Below are positions 41,407 to 50,638 of a stretch of DNA of 64,000 nucleotides, piece by piece. Position 1 is the first letter of the stretch. The number at the start of each line of letters is the position of its first letter. Both the position numbers and the translations under genes were made by a program. The notes beneath the pieces are model-generated. The model had not been told where the DNA came from and did no database searches. It saw nothing but the letters and a program-made list of their open reading frames with translations. The stretch is from JACKBJ01 sp964549495 (GTDB taxonomy: Bacteria; Chloroflexota; Anaerolineae; Epilineales; Epilineaceae), in contig CAZJWJ010000010.1 in NCBI GenBank assembly GCA_964549495.1, positions 1-64,000 on the forward strand. The letters run 5' to 3'.

Positions 41407-42588
41407 ATGAAAGATCGTCGAGAACTGCGCGTGGCCGGGCTCTTTGCTGGAATCGGGGGCATCGAACTGGGCTTCGATGAAGCGGGGATGGAGACCGAAT
41501 TGCTCTGCGAGATCGACCCTCATGCCCAGCGGGTCCTCGTCACGCACTTCCCCCATGCCGAGGTCGTCGGAGACGTGACGACCATTGTCGAACTGCCTCC
41601 GGTCGAGGTCGTGACCGCCGGCTTCCCTTGTCAAGATCTGAGCCAGGCCGGCCGAACCGCTGGGATTCGTGGCAATCGCTCGAGCCTGGTCGAGCACGTG
41701 TTCCGCCTGCTGGACGAGGCCGCGTACGAGCCGACTTGGTTGGTGCTGGAGAACGTGCCCTTCATGCTTCGCCTCGACAAGGGGGAGGCGATGGACTATC
41801 TGGTCCAGGAACTCGAGCGGCGCGGATTCCGCTGGGCCTATCGAATCGTCGACACGCATGCATTCGGATTGCCACAGCGGCGTCACCGAGTGTTGCTCGT
41901 CGCTTCGAAGACCGCCGACCCGAGAGGCGTACTGTTCGCCGACGATGCCGCCAGACGCCCCGACCCCGAGCCGTGGTGGGATCGTGCCTGCGGTTTTTAC
42001 TGGACCGAGGGGCTGAGGGGATTGGGTTGGGGGGTCGATTGCGTGCCTCCGCTCAAGGGCGGATCCACGATCGGCATCCCCTCTCCGCCTGCCATCGTGC
42101 TGCCCGATGAGGGCGGTCTCGTCACCCCTTCGATCCGGGACGCGGAGCGACTTCAGGGATTTCCGGCGGATTGGACCCTGCCGGCCACGGAAGTCTGCCA
42201 GCGCGGAGAGCGATTCCGTTGGCGGCTCGTCGGCAATGCGGTCAGCGTACCGGTGGCTTCGTGGCTGGGCAAGCGACTCATGGGTCCGGGCGACGAGGAG
42301 TCCCTACCGGTACAGGAGTCGGAATTCATTCGGGGCCTCGCCTGGCCCAAGGCGGCCTGGGGCGGTGATGGTCGAACCTTCGAGGTCGAGGCCAGCGCAT
42401 GGCCGATCTGCTGTCCGCATCCGCCATTGGCCGAGTTCCTCCAGTTCGAGACCAAGCCCTTGTCTACCAGGGCGACCGCGGGCTTCTTCGACCGTGCCCA
42501 GCGGGGCAACCTGCGATTCCCCGAGGGCTTCTTGCTCGCGGTCGAGCGCCACTTGCAGCAGGTCAGCGAGGTTGCCGTCCCGGCATGA
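41407..42588 (+). CDS. DNA (cytosine-5-)-methyltransferase
   Basis: 393 residues. C5-methylase motifs in order: I AGLFAGIGGIELGFDEAG, IV GFPCQDLSQAG with catalytic Cys at about residue 75, VI WLVLENV, VIII QRRHRVLLVAS, then a short target-recognition region (about 175-245), IX RDAERLQGFPADW and X LVGNAVSVPVASWLG. A C-terminal extension of about 100 residues (ESEFIRGLAWPKAAWGG to the end) follows motif X and is unusual for small C5 enzymes. It methylates cytosine in a specific site and protects host DNA from the partner nuclease. GAAGGGA precedes the ATG. A Vsr gene follows 16 bases later, and a probable restriction gene is convergent. Confidence 0.93.
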   Translation: MKDRRELRVAGLFAGIGGIELGFDEAGMETELLCEIDPHAQRVLVTHFPHAEVVGDVTTIVELPPVEVVTAGFPCQDLSQAGRTAGIRGNRSSLVEHVFRLLDEAAYEPTWLVLENVPFMLRLDKGEAMDYLVQELERRGFRWAYRIVDTHAFGLPQRRHRVLLVASKTADPRGVLFADDAARRPDPEPWWDRACGFYWTEGLRGLGWGVDCVPPLKGGSTIGIPSPPAIVLPDEGGLVTPSIRDAERLQGFPADWTLPATEVCQRGERFRWRLVGNAVSVPVASWLGKRLMGPGDEESLPVQESEFIRGLAWPKAAWGGDGRTFEVEASAWPICCPHPPLAEFLQFETKPLSTRATAGFFDRAQRGNLRFPEGFLLAVERHLQQVSEVAVPA

Positions 42589-42604
42589 GCCGTTCGCAGC
42601 GATC

Positions 42605-43036
42605 GTGACGTCGAAAGGACGGAGCCGGCCAGCTGCTTCTTCCGAAGGCGCGCTGCGGCGCATGCGGTCGGTGCGCCGCCGTGACACCAGCTGCGAGATG
42701 GCCATCCGCAGCGAGCTACACCGCAGAGGATTACGCTATCGCGTCGATCGCGCGCCCCTCGAAGGCATGCGCAGCCGAGCCGACCTCGTTTTCGGGCCCG
42801 CACGCGTGGCCGTGTTCGTGGATGGCTGCTTCTGGCACGCCTGTCCCGAACATGCGACCTGGCCCCAGTCGAACGCGGACTGGTGGAAGGCCAAGATCGA
42901 GGCCAATGTGCAGCGTGACGTGGCAACCAATCGACGACTAGAGCAAGCCGGCTGGGCCGTGGTGCGGATCTGGGAGCATGAGGATCCCGTCGAGGCCGCA
43001 GATCGGGTTGAAGAGATCGTCGTGAGGCGAAGGTAG
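42605..43036 (+). CDS. vsr: Very short patch repair endonuclease (Vsr)
   Basis: 143 residues from the GTG at 42605. An ATG at 42662 would drop about 19 residues. Vsr features: RRMRSVRRRDTSCEMAIRSELHRRGLRYRVD, then RADLVFGPARVAVFVDGCFWHACPEHATWP with catalytic Asp and the His/Cys zinc cluster, SNADWWKAKIEANVQRD and AGWAVVRIWEHED. It nicks 5' of the T in T:G mismatches that arise by deamination of 5-methylcytosine. Its place directly after a C5 methyltransferase is the standard arrangement and implies that the methylase produces enough 5mC to need repair. Confidence 0.9.
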   Translation: MTSKGRSRPAASSEGALRRMRSVRRRDTSCEMAIRSELHRRGLRYRVDRAPLEGMRSRADLVFGPARVAVFVDGCFWHACPEHATWPQSNADWWKAKIEANVQRDVATNRRLEQAGWAVVRIWEHEDPVEAADRVEEIVVRRR

Positions 43037-43110
43037 GACGAGGGCCAACGAGGATCGATGTCGAAGACGTCGAGCATACAAGCACGCTCGCGTGATTGCT
43101 CGCCGAGAGC

Positions 43111-43935
43111 TCAATCTGGTTCTGGATCGGCCCACTCGATCGGATCGCTGTCCCCCGCGAGCGAACGCTGTACGACGGCTTCGACGAACTCGGAGATGCT
43201 CCAGGTCGTATCCAGCGTCGGACGGCCTCGAAACGGGGGGGCGTTCTCGACGTCGAAGTATCTGGCGACTCCGCGCGCGCATCGGTCTTCGTAAACGCGA
43301 TCGTCTCCGAGGTCTTCGCGATCACCCGGGACGTAGAGGCAGACCGCGGACATATCGAGTCGGGACAAGTGGCTGTGGATGCTCGGATCCAGCCGGCCGG
43401 TTCGTGCGCGCAGATGTTCCACGGCACGTGCGAAGGAGGACGGCGAGTCCAGGCTGCGCTTGTCTTCGGTTGCTGCCAGGGGCAAGAAGTAGAGTCCCAC
43501 TAGGAAGGCCGCCGGCTGATACTCGTGCACGACACGGACTTCGTCTTGGAGCTCGTAGGTGCGTCCGGTGAGGTTCTTGTCGAACTGGAGTCCGTGGGCG
43601 TCACGGAAGTTCATGCCCTTGAGCGACAATCCGACCTGTAGCCCGGACACCAGGGACGAGACGATCACATCGATCTTCTTGCTCCGGCCGCCGGCGACGA
43701 AGGACTGTGGTTCCGCGCTGCCGTCGCCGGTAGGGAGGACATGGAGGCCTTCGAATGCCTTCTGTTTGCGGACTTCGGTCGCGATCATGCGTGCGCAGGC
43801 GTCGGCAAAGGCGTTGCTCCACTTCAGCCGCTGCTCGCGGTCTCCCACCAGCGCTTCACTGCGAGGCATCGAAGCATCGGCACGATCCAGTGCCATCGAC
43901 ATGACCGGATCCGGATCCAAGTCCTTCCAACGCAC
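43111..43935 (-). CDS. Putative type II restriction endonuclease of the C5/Vsr system
   Basis: 274 residues from the GTG at 43935, chosen over a TTG at 43968 because AAGGAGAGG lies seven bases upstream. The central block GGRSKKIDVIVSSLVSGLQVGLSLKGMNFRD has the D (residue 89) and S-L-K (104-106) spacing of PD-(D/E)XK-like nucleases. It is followed by FDKNLTGRTYELQDEVRVVHEYQPAAFLVGLYFLPL and PSSFARAVEHLRARTG. The gene is convergent with vsr and the methyltransferase, the usual place of the R gene in such islands. No named restriction enzyme was recognised. Catalytic assignment is inference from motif and context. Confidence 0.6.
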   Translation of the reverse strand: MRWKDLDPDPVMSMALDRADASMPRSEALVGDREQRLKWSNAFADACARMIATEVRKQKAFEGLHVLPTGDGSAEPQSFVAGGRSKKIDVIVSSLVSGLQVGLSLKGMNFRDAHGLQFDKNLTGRTYELQDEVRVVHEYQPAAFLVGLYFLPLAATEDKRSLDSPSSFARAVEHLRARTGRLDPSIHSHLSRLDMSAVCLYVPGDREDLGDDRVYEDRCARGVARYFDVENAPPFRGRPTLDTTWSISEFVEAVVQRSLAGDSDPIEWADPEPD

Positions 43936-44127
43936 CGCGTTTCCTCTCCTTGCCCATGGCGAGTCCAAGACCTGTACTGTACACGAGCTGATTAATTCCG
44001 AATAGTCATCGTCTGGCCAATCATCCTACGGTGGAATGGATCGGAATCGATGCCAGTCTGCCTTGACTCGTCGCTTGAGCCGAGGTCGACCTGGTCGCTA
44101 TCGCAGTTGCGACCTAACCACAGTCCT

Positions 44128-44206
44128 TTGACAGTTTGTGATTTTTGACAGGCAAATACTGGCAGCGACTGCAAACACTTGACAAACACGCAGAGTTGTG
44201 TATTTT
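44128..44206 (+). promoter_or_regulatory. Promoter region with three TTGACA boxes in 17-bp phase
   Basis: TTGACA occurs at 44128-44133, 44145-44150 and 44179-44184, that is, at spacings of 17 and 34 bases. The last one has TATTTT at 44201-44206 after 16 bases. The first two are part of TTTGACAG repeats, which may be operator half-sites rather than -35 boxes. The gap is markedly AT-rich compared with the rest of the window. Confidence 0.4.
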
Positions 44207-44245
44207 AGATAGAAACCTGCTGATAAACCTATGTGAGGATGCATC

Positions 44246-45118
44246 ATGAAGCGTCTCCTTGGCACGGTCGTCCTAGTTCTTTCCTCGGTAATGTGGCTAC
44301 TTGGAATGACATTGGTGGGAACGGAGAGTCCGGACTCAGAAGCTGAGCTTCCAGGCGGTGGGCTTGGGGCTATGGTGGTAAACGCGCAGTCTGTGCCTGT
44401 TTGCCAAGGTAACTGCTCGGACTTGGCTCATGCTTGGACTGCTCAGAGTGGTCAGTTTGCGTTCTCGGTGTTTCGGGTGCAGCCAGTGTTGCGACATACT
44501 CCAACGCCGTTACCAACACCTTGGCCTACACAGGCGCCACCATTCCTCAAGTGGCAGAGACATGATGCGCAGGTACAGAATCCGCCTGCGGTGGCCATTG
44601 TGAGTTGGGGTGGCAATACACAGACGATGGAGATCCTGCCTGACGGAACAACTCCGAACCAAGCTCAACATCCGGACATTATTCTCCACGTTGTGAGACC
44701 AGATGCTTGCGACTCGGCCCCCGGCGAAACCGGACCGATAGGTGTCAATGGCATGTGCTTAGAGGCATTCGAGTTCGACATCGACTGGCAAGCAACCGTG
44801 GGAGGTGAGTCATGGGACTGGGCGTACTTCTGGGTGCGTGACCCGGACTTCGTGGCCATGAAGGCGATTGACTTCAACACCAATTGCCCAACGGGTGCCT
44901 GGCCATACGAGTACGTAAACTCTGGCCCTGTGTACACAATCTGCCAGGATTTCGGAGAGGAATACCTAGAGTCTCACGGCATTGCTGGAGCACTGGTGGA
45001 GTACGATGTCTTGTATGAGCCAGGTGCGCCACCGTCTCCTACTTCTGGACCTACGACCACGCCGCCAGTCCCGCAGTCTCCAACGCCAGAACCTACCCCA
45101 TGTACCGACATGTGCTAG
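44246..45118 (+). CDS. Secreted protein of unknown function (AT-richer gene)
   Basis: 290 residues. Signal peptide MKRLLGTVVLVLSSVMWLLGMTLVG, then a short segment with two Cys (PVCQGNCSDLAHAW), a TPTPLPTPWPTQAPP linker (about 90-105), and a globular region (about 106-262). This region has aromatic and acidic residues (FEFDIDWQATVGGESWDWAYFWVRDPDF) and several Cys. A second Thr/Pro linker ends in PEPTPCTDMC. No family was recognised. A GAGG sits seven bases before the ATG. Codon use is clearly less GC-biased than in neighbours, suggesting recent transfer. It follows the restriction-modification genes on a separate transcript. Confidence 0.6.
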   Translation: MKRLLGTVVLVLSSVMWLLGMTLVGTESPDSEAELPGGGLGAMVVNAQSVPVCQGNCSDLAHAWTAQSGQFAFSVFRVQPVLRHTPTPLPTPWPTQAPPFLKWQRHDAQVQNPPAVAIVSWGGNTQTMEILPDGTTPNQAQHPDIILHVVRPDACDSAPGETGPIGVNGMCLEAFEFDIDWQATVGGESWDWAYFWVRDPDFVAMKAIDFNTNCPTGAWPYEYVNSGPVYTICQDFGEEYLESHGIAGALVEYDVLYEPGAPPSPTSGPTTTPPVPQSPTPEPTPCTDMC

Positions 45119-45266
45119 ATTACTCTGTACACGGGCGCGAGGCTCGGAGTTGACTGGCAATGTGGATATATCTTCTGTGGTTGGGACTCAGGGGATGTCA
45201 TCCACAATACCAAGGCCACGGCCAATATGCTCGCCGGACTTCCGACAACGCGTTATCGATTTGAGG

Positions 45267-45421
45267 CTCGGCCAAGGATATAGATCCTTCCACCGAGGGC
45301 GTCGCTGCGCCGTCGTGTTGGTTCGCTCTGAGGAGGGAGTGGCATCGCCATTACCGACGAGCAGCGATCCGACATGGCGGATGCAGCGGCGTTCGAATTG
45401 GGATCTTATCCGTTTGCTCGG
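45267..45421. repeat. Hairpin element copy B (conserved core, degenerate arms)
   Basis: The core 45293-45401 aligns without gaps to copy A (9408-9516). The outer arms (about 45267-45290 and 45400-45421, with GGATATAGATCC opposite GGATAAGATCC) are imperfect inverted repeats. The internal stem has a different sequence from copy A (CCGTCGTGTTGG with CCGACATGGCGG) but still pairs at all 12 positions if G-U pairs are allowed. It lies in the 45119-45728 gap between two secreted-protein genes. The remainder of this gap shows no gene. Confidence 0.75.
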
Positions 45422-45573
45422 ATAGCGCGCTATTTCCGGCACTGGGAGCCTCAGCCGGTGCATTATACACTGCGTGGAAGATTCATCTGTGGTTGAATGC
45501 GGTGGCGAGGAACTGCTTGATTCTCCGTGCTCCACGCGCTGCCCGATCCCAAGTCCTCGACTGCATCGAGGGA

Positions 45574-45582
45574 TGGTACAAT
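45574..45582 (+). promoter_or_regulatory. Extended -10 box (TGG-TACAAT) upstream of the large VWA gene
   Basis: TACAAT at 45577-45582 is preceded by TGG, giving an extended -10 element. No good -35 is visible. A start near 45589 leaves a leader of about 140 bases before ATG 45729. Confidence 0.4.
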
Positions 45583-45728
45583 TCCCGATGCACGAGTTCG
45601 GCGATCGGCCACATGACGAGTGTTGAAGTTGAGAAGCAGCATGCCTTGTGACGGATATCGTGGATTCAATAGACGAAATCTGTCCACGGAGCTCGGGCCA
45701 GTCGATCTTCAAAGGAGTGTCGAGCGGA

Positions 45729-48700
45729 ATGTCAACAAATGACTCGGTGCAAATGAACTCGACACCAAGTTCAGCACGCATCTTATCGGCCTTTATCGGA
45801 ATCCTTGTTGGGTCCGTTATTGGATCCTCACGTGTGGCTCCAGATGTCCTGCAGTCTTCAGCCAGGTTCGAGCAAGAGGCGCCACTGGCACTAAAGGAGC
45901 CCCTCTCGGTACTTCGCGGCCGCACGGTGCAACTCGCCAAGCATCGGGATGGTCTCCTCGTTCAGGTCGTCGAGGCGTTCAACTCGAACCCAACTTGGAG
46001 CATCCACCGCATCGGTCATCATGGTGAGGATCTTGGTCGCTGGGGGCCGCCCGACATGGCATCCGGCTGGGGACCGCGTGCCATCGCGAGCAACACTGCC
46101 GGGGATCGGGTTTTCGTTGCGGATGATGTAGACCGTGTGACGGTCTATGATGCTGATGCAGCGCGAGTCGACGAATTGGTCCGTCAAGGGGCAAACCACG
46201 GCATCGATGCCAGTGAGCTCTTTCTTGCACATGACGGTTCTGTCTTTGCTCGACGCGAGTCCCAGGTCGACCGCGTTTACCGATGGGATGCGGAGCTTCG
46301 ATTCCGGGGTGATTGGACATGGGGCCTTCCCTTGCGCAGTCGATGGACGAGCGATGCGGACATCGATCGTGAGCATCGGATCTATCGGATCGAGAACGGC
46401 ACTTGGCCCGCGATCGAGCGATTTACCGATCGAGGCGTGCCGATCGACCGTTGGATACCGGATTGGCCAATCCAGGTGGGGCCTCCACCGAGTCATCATC
46501 GTGGCTCCGTGGTCGCCGAAGGGATCGAAATGGATCATCAAGCGCGATCGATCTATCTCTCCGACTCAGCGAGCCTCGACAATGCGAGCCACATCTTTCG
46601 CTTCGCCGATCAGGACTCGAGCTTCATGGATGCTGTCCCGCTGTGGCGACTGGCCTGGGGCGGGCATGCACAGATCGAGGACATGGCCGCGCTCGATGCA
46701 GGTCACCTGGCCATCTCGTGGGTGCCTGCCAGCCGGATCGAAGATGGGGTCTTGGAGTCCGGTGCCGGCATCACGGTGTTCGACTCGGTCGGACAGATCA
46801 CGTCGATTTCACGAATCGCCGAGGATCACGCACCGATCGCCGAGGCGTGGCAGCGTACGCGCATTGCAGCCGTTGAACAGGTCACGGTGCTCTATCCGCG
46901 CTCTTCGACTATCTCCGATACGCTCGGGATGCGATATCCGGTCCCGCCCTTCGCGATGGACATCGCGGTCGACGGCAACCAAAGGATGGCTTCGCGGGGC
47001 TGGAACGGGGTAGACGGGGTGCTGCATCTGGTGACTCCGACGGACGTGCAGTGGGAGCGGACCGCGAGGATCGGCCTGGCGACAGGTGTCGCGCTGTCGA
47101 CACGCTACGTGCATGCCAGCGATCCCATCCAAGGAGTGATCGCTCGCTTCGGACTGGCGAACGGTGATGATGCTGTCGCCCTACAGTCCCCGTCGGGTGA
47201 GGCTGGCTGGCCCGTCGACATTGCAGCATCCGGTGACCAGCTGATCAGCTTGGGCCCTTCGGGGCGCATCGACCTCTGGTTCGAGAACGCGATGGCACCC
47301 CACCGGACTTGGACCGCCCTAGGTGAGGGATCGTACCGTGCCGTGGCGATGAACGACAGCCAAGTCGGAGTTCTCGTAGACGGCCGGCACATCGAACTCT
47401 GGTCCTTGGAAGGGCTGTATCGGGGTCGTATCGAGACCGGATTGGCGGCCGGCAGTCTGAGTGATATCTCCTTTGGAGAAAGTGGGAACGTCGTGGCGCT
47501 GGACGCCGAGTCCAGGCAGTTGCTCACCTACGAGACCTCTTCGGCCCAACTCACGCCCCCCGAACCAGTGCCCGATATGGATGGGGATCCGTGGTGCGAA
47601 CTCATTGGCGACAAGCAAGTCAGCCCGACCAGTGTGACACTGGGGCAGCCGGTGACGGTCACCTTGAGCCTCCAGGCCCGTTGCCCCGAACGACCGGATC
47701 GTGTCGATGTGGTCCTGGTCTGGAGTCCCAGCTCCACTTTCTGGTACGACTACAAGTATCAGAGAGTGCGCGAGGCAATCGAGCGTCTGACTCGTGCCCT
47801 CGACGAGCCGGCGGTGCGACTTGGACTCGTCGGTATTGCGCCAAGTGAAGATGGACCGAGCGTGCTCCTCCCGCTAGGAACGTCCCAGCAATCGTTCGCA
47901 GGCATGGGGGATCGATTCGCTCGAAGCGACTTCGAGCGTCAGCCGGAGTTCCATCGCGCAAGTACGTTTTCGCCGGTCGAACATGCGCAAGAGTATCTCG
48001 AATCTGCCGGCGTGCCTGGCGCAGCACACGTGATCGTCTATGTGGGGATGCAGCCATTGTCCGAGCGTGATACCGAAGCAGTACGAGATTTCGTGGCCGA
48101 TGGCGGAAGCTACTTGTCCTTACAGACACCGGACCGCTTTGATGCGGCCATACCCTCTTTCATTCCTCTCGGTGACCGGTTTGTGGCGGTTCACGACGGT
48201 GATGTTGCTGAATTGGCCTGGCGGATCCAGTCCCTGACTCGGCCGGTCTTCCCCACGCAGGTCGATATCGTGGATCGCCTGGAAGCAGTGATGCAGTTGG
48301 AGCCTGGCTCAGTGCTACCCTTGCCGGTCTCAACCGGCAGCAGAGAGCTGAGGTGGCTCGAAGGGAGCCTCGAGTCCGATTGGTCCGCGCGGTTCCGAAT
48401 CGAGCCGCAGGCCGCCGGCATCTACCCCGTCAGCGAAGTCGCGGTCGCCGATTACGATGATGCTGACGGTCGGCGCCGACGATTCGTCTTTCCTCGGCCC
48501 GAAGTCGAAGTCCTCGCACCGACCCCGACCGAGACGCCCCGCCAACATGCATCGTCTACACCATCAGCGACCGCGACACCCAAACGAGCGCCCGAACTCT
48601 ACCTTCCGGTTGTCCATCGGAACCAAGTCTGCAGCGAGTTGCGTGCACCGACGGACGTCGTACTGGTGCTGGACCGGTCCTCTAGCATGGTTGGGCCAAA

Positions 48701-49184
48701 GATCGACGCTGCGAAACGGGCATCTACAGTCTTTCTCGAACAGCTGGACCTCTCACGCGATCAATTGGGGATCGTAGCCTTTGACGAGGCCGCAGAGTTG
48801 ATCGCGCCACTTCAATCCGATCAAGATGTTCTGGTCCGATCGATCGATGGTATCGAAGTGCATCCGGGCACACGAGTCGATCGGGGACTCGAGCGCGCTT
48901 TCATGGAACTCCAGAGTAAGCGAGCGCGCTCGAACGCGCTGCCGGTCGCGATTCTGCTCGCGGATGGTAGACAGGAAGTGGAGGCGCAGCGTGCGATCAA
49001 CCTGGCGGAAGCCGCACGAGGTGATGGGGTAACCACCTACGCGATCGGGCTCGGTGGAGACGTGGACCATATATTCCTTGGCCGGATCGCCGGTCGGGGG
49101 GACCGATACCTCCATGCGCCAAGTCCATTGGAACTCGAAGAGATCTATGCGTCGATCGCCACGAGCTTGCCGTGCCCGCAGTGA
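45729..49184 (+). CDS. Large secreted beta-propeller/VWA surface protein
   Basis: 1151 residues. N-terminal anchor or signal helix ARILSAFIGILVGSVIGS. A long region (about 50-615) contains repeated strands of NHL/WD-like propeller type (HRIGHHGEDLGRWGPPD, RVYRWDAELRFRGDW, FGESGNVVALDAESRQLLTY). A Cys-containing beta-sandwich starts near WCELIGDKQVSPTSV and contains a divergent VWA-like segment (VDVVLVWSPSSTFW). A Thr/Pro linker (TPTETP) is followed by ELYLPVVHRNQVCSE (LP motif at about 959-960). The C-terminal VWA domain has the intact MIDAS D982-R-S984-S-S986. AAGGAG lies 10 bases before ATG 45729; a GTG at 45648 is less likely. The order sandwich-LP-VWA repeats that of the smaller protein at 9540-10649. 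Confidence 0.75.
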   Translation: MSTNDSVQMNSTPSSARILSAFIGILVGSVIGSSRVAPDVLQSSARFEQEAPLALKEPLSVLRGRTVQLAKHRDGLLVQVVEAFNSNPTWSIHRIGHHGEDLGRWGPPDMASGWGPRAIASNTAGDRVFVADDVDRVTVYDADAARVDELVRQGANHGIDASELFLAHDGSVFARRESQVDRVYRWDAELRFRGDWTWGLPLRSRWTSDADIDREHRIYRIENGTWPAIERFTDRGVPIDRWIPDWPIQVGPPPSHHRGSVVAEGIEMDHQARSIYLSDSASLDNASHIFRFADQDSSFMDAVPLWRLAWGGHAQIEDMAALDAGHLAISWVPASRIEDGVLESGAGITVFDSVGQITSISRIAEDHAPIAEAWQRTRIAAVEQVTVLYPRSSTISDTLGMRYPVPPFAMDIAVDGNQRMASRGWNGVDGVLHLVTPTDVQWERTARIGLATGVALSTRYVHASDPIQGVIARFGLANGDDAVALQSPSGEAGWPVDIAASGDQLISLGPSGRIDLWFENAMAPHRTWTALGEGSYRAVAMNDSQVGVLVDGRHIELWSLEGLYRGRIETGLAAGSLSDISFGESGNVVALDAESRQLLTYETSSAQLTPPEPVPDMDGDPWCELIGDKQVSPTSVTLGQPVTVTLSLQARCPERPDRVDVVLVWSPSSTFWYDYKYQRVREAIERLTRALDEPAVRLGLVGIAPSEDGPSVLLPLGTSQQSFAGMGDRFARSDFERQPEFHRASTFSPVEHAQEYLESAGVPGAAHVIVYVGMQPLSERDTEAVRDFVADGGSYLSLQTPDRFDAAIPSFIPLGDRFVAVHDGDVAELAWRIQSLTRPVFPTQVDIVDRLEAVMQLEPGSVLPLPVSTGSRELRWLEGSLESDWSARFRIEPQAAGIYPVSEVAVADYDDADGRRRRFVFPRPEVEVLAPTPTETPRQHASSTPSATATPKRAPELYLPVVHRNQVCSELRAPTDVVLVLDRSSSMVGPKIDAAKRASTVFLEQLDLSRDQLGIVAFDEAAELIAPLQSDQDVLVRSIDGIEVHPGTRVDRGLERAFMELQSKRARSNALPVAILLADGRQEVEAQRAINLAEAARGDGVTTYAIGLGGDVDHIFLGRIAGRGDRYLHAPSPLELEEIYASIATSLPCPQ

Positions 49185-49316
49185 ATGGACAACAACGAAT
49201 CGCAGCGTCGTATTGATTAACGGATAGCGGATAGACCGGTGGTGTGCTGCTCACACTCCAGGTGGACGCCCTCGGGCGGGGATCCTATCACTGGGAGAGT
49301 GCTAAGATCTCTATGC

Positions 49317-49348
49317 CGCCTGCTCCCGGGCAGGACCGGGAGCAGGCG
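49317..49348. terminator. Bidirectional terminator-like hairpin
   Basis: CGCCTGCTCCCGG (49317-49329) pairs perfectly with 49336-49348 over 13 bp with a 6-base loop. It lies between the convergent VWA gene (+) and FAD monooxygenase gene (-). Confidence 0.65.
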
Positions 49349-49390
49349 CAGTGGCATGTGCGCAACCAATACGAGCTCTGCGAACAATGC

Positions 49391-50569
49391 CTAGCCTAGG
49401 TCGCTCGGCAACGCCACGCTGTCGCGGAAGGTCCGGGCGATCAGGTGCCTCGCGATCGGCCGAACGCCGGCCACGCGGATCAGCAGGTCGCGCAGCTGCA
49501 TGCCCTTCTTGGTGCGCGGGGCGAAGAAGCCGATGAAGCCCTTGGCCGAGCGCTGCTTGCCGGCTACGAAGCGGCGCAGTGTCGACTCGTAGGTCCAGGA
49601 GGCGCGGGTGTGGTCGCCGCCGGCCCGGTGGAGGGCCGTGGCCAGGACGTAGGCCTCGGTCATCGCCAGGCCCGTGCCCTCGCCGGCCAGGAGGGAGACG
49701 CAGGCGGCGGCGTCGCCGACCAGCATGACGCGGCCCCGCGTCCAGCTGTCCATCCGGATCTGGCTGACGCGATCGAAGTAGAGGTCCTCGACCGCGTCGA
49801 GGCGGCGCAGCATGTTGGGCACCTCCCAGCCCATGCCGCCGAAGATCTGCTGCAGTGCGGCCTTGCGCTCGCCCGCGCTCTGGGGCTCGGCATCGAGCAG
49901 CTCCGAGCGGAAGACGAAGAGGGCGAGGGTATCGTCGTCGCGCAGCGAGACGCGCATGGCCTGCCGGCCGGGCACCGTGTGGCCCAGGTAGATGCCGGCC
50001 TCGCGAGGCCGGTAGCCCGGCAGGCGCAGGGCGGCGACATGACAGCCGAGCGGTTTCTCGTACTGGCTCTGGGGGCCGAAAGCGATGGCCCGGACCGCCG
50101 AGAGCAGGCCGTCGGCGCCGACGACCAGGTCGCAGTCCTCCTGGCTGCCGTCCGAGAGCGTGACCCGCGCGCCCGCCCGATCGTCTTCGATGCCGACGAT
50201 CGAGGTCCCGAAGCGGGTCTCGACGCCCTGGCAGGCGCGGTGGATCGTGGTGGCGATGTCGCCCCGGGCGATGCTGAGCAGTCGGTCGTCCATGCCCTCG
50301 AGCACCGCGCCCAGGTCCATCGAAGCCGCCGCGCGCCCCTTGCGGTCGACCATGCGCAGCTCGCGGATGCGGTAGCCTTTCTCGCGCAGCTCGGGCAGGA
50401 TGCCCATGCGCTCGGCCACCGTGTAGCCGTGTCCCCAGAAGTCGATCAGGTAGCCGCCCTCGCGCAGCGCCGGCGCCTTCTCCAGCAGGACGACCTCGTG
50501 GCCGAGCCGCTGCAGCCAGAAGGCTAGCGTCGGACCGGCGATGCCGCAGCCGTTGATGAGGATTCGCAT
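49391..50569 (-). CDS. FAD-dependent monooxygenase (UbiH/PHBH-like)
   Basis: 392 residues. The dinucleotide motif GCGIAGPTLAFWLQRLGHEVVLLEKAP opens the protein. The central DLVVGADGLLSAVR (DG motif) and later RGRVMLVGDAAACVSLLAGEGTGLAM (GD motif) follow, the three hallmarks of class A flavin monooxygenases. It probably hydroxylates or epoxidises a small molecule using NAD(P)H and oxygen. Substrate unknown. It lies 69 bases downstream of an ATP-grasp ligase gene on the same strand, so the two may be co-transcribed and act on a shared product. Confidence 0.85.
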   Translation of the reverse strand: MRILINGCGIAGPTLAFWLQRLGHEVVLLEKAPALREGGYLIDFWGHGYTVAERMGILPELREKGYRIRELRMVDRKGRAAASMDLGAVLEGMDDRLLSIARGDIATTIHRACQGVETRFGTSIVGIEDDRAGARVTLSDGSQEDCDLVVGADGLLSAVRAIAFGPQSQYEKPLGCHVAALRLPGYRPREAGIYLGHTVPGRQAMRVSLRDDDTLALFVFRSELLDAEPQSAGERKAALQQIFGGMGWEVPNMLRRLDAVEDLYFDRVSQIRMDSWTRGRVMLVGDAAACVSLLAGEGTGLAMTEAYVLATALHRAGGDHTRASWTYESTLRRFVAGKQRSAKGFIGFFAPRTKKGMQLRDLLIRVAGVRPIARHLIARTFRDSVALPSDLG

Positions 50570-50638
50570 GGGGCCTGCCTTGTGATGCTCGTGCGTCTCT
50601 ACTCGAAGGTGGCCGAGCTCGCGCGTTCTCGCGCTCTG

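Noticed and set aside
45188..45940. 250-codon frame on the minus strand across element B and the start of the VWA gene
   Set aside because: It overlaps a clear repeat and the real coding sequence, and the translation is Ser/Arg-rich without domain features.
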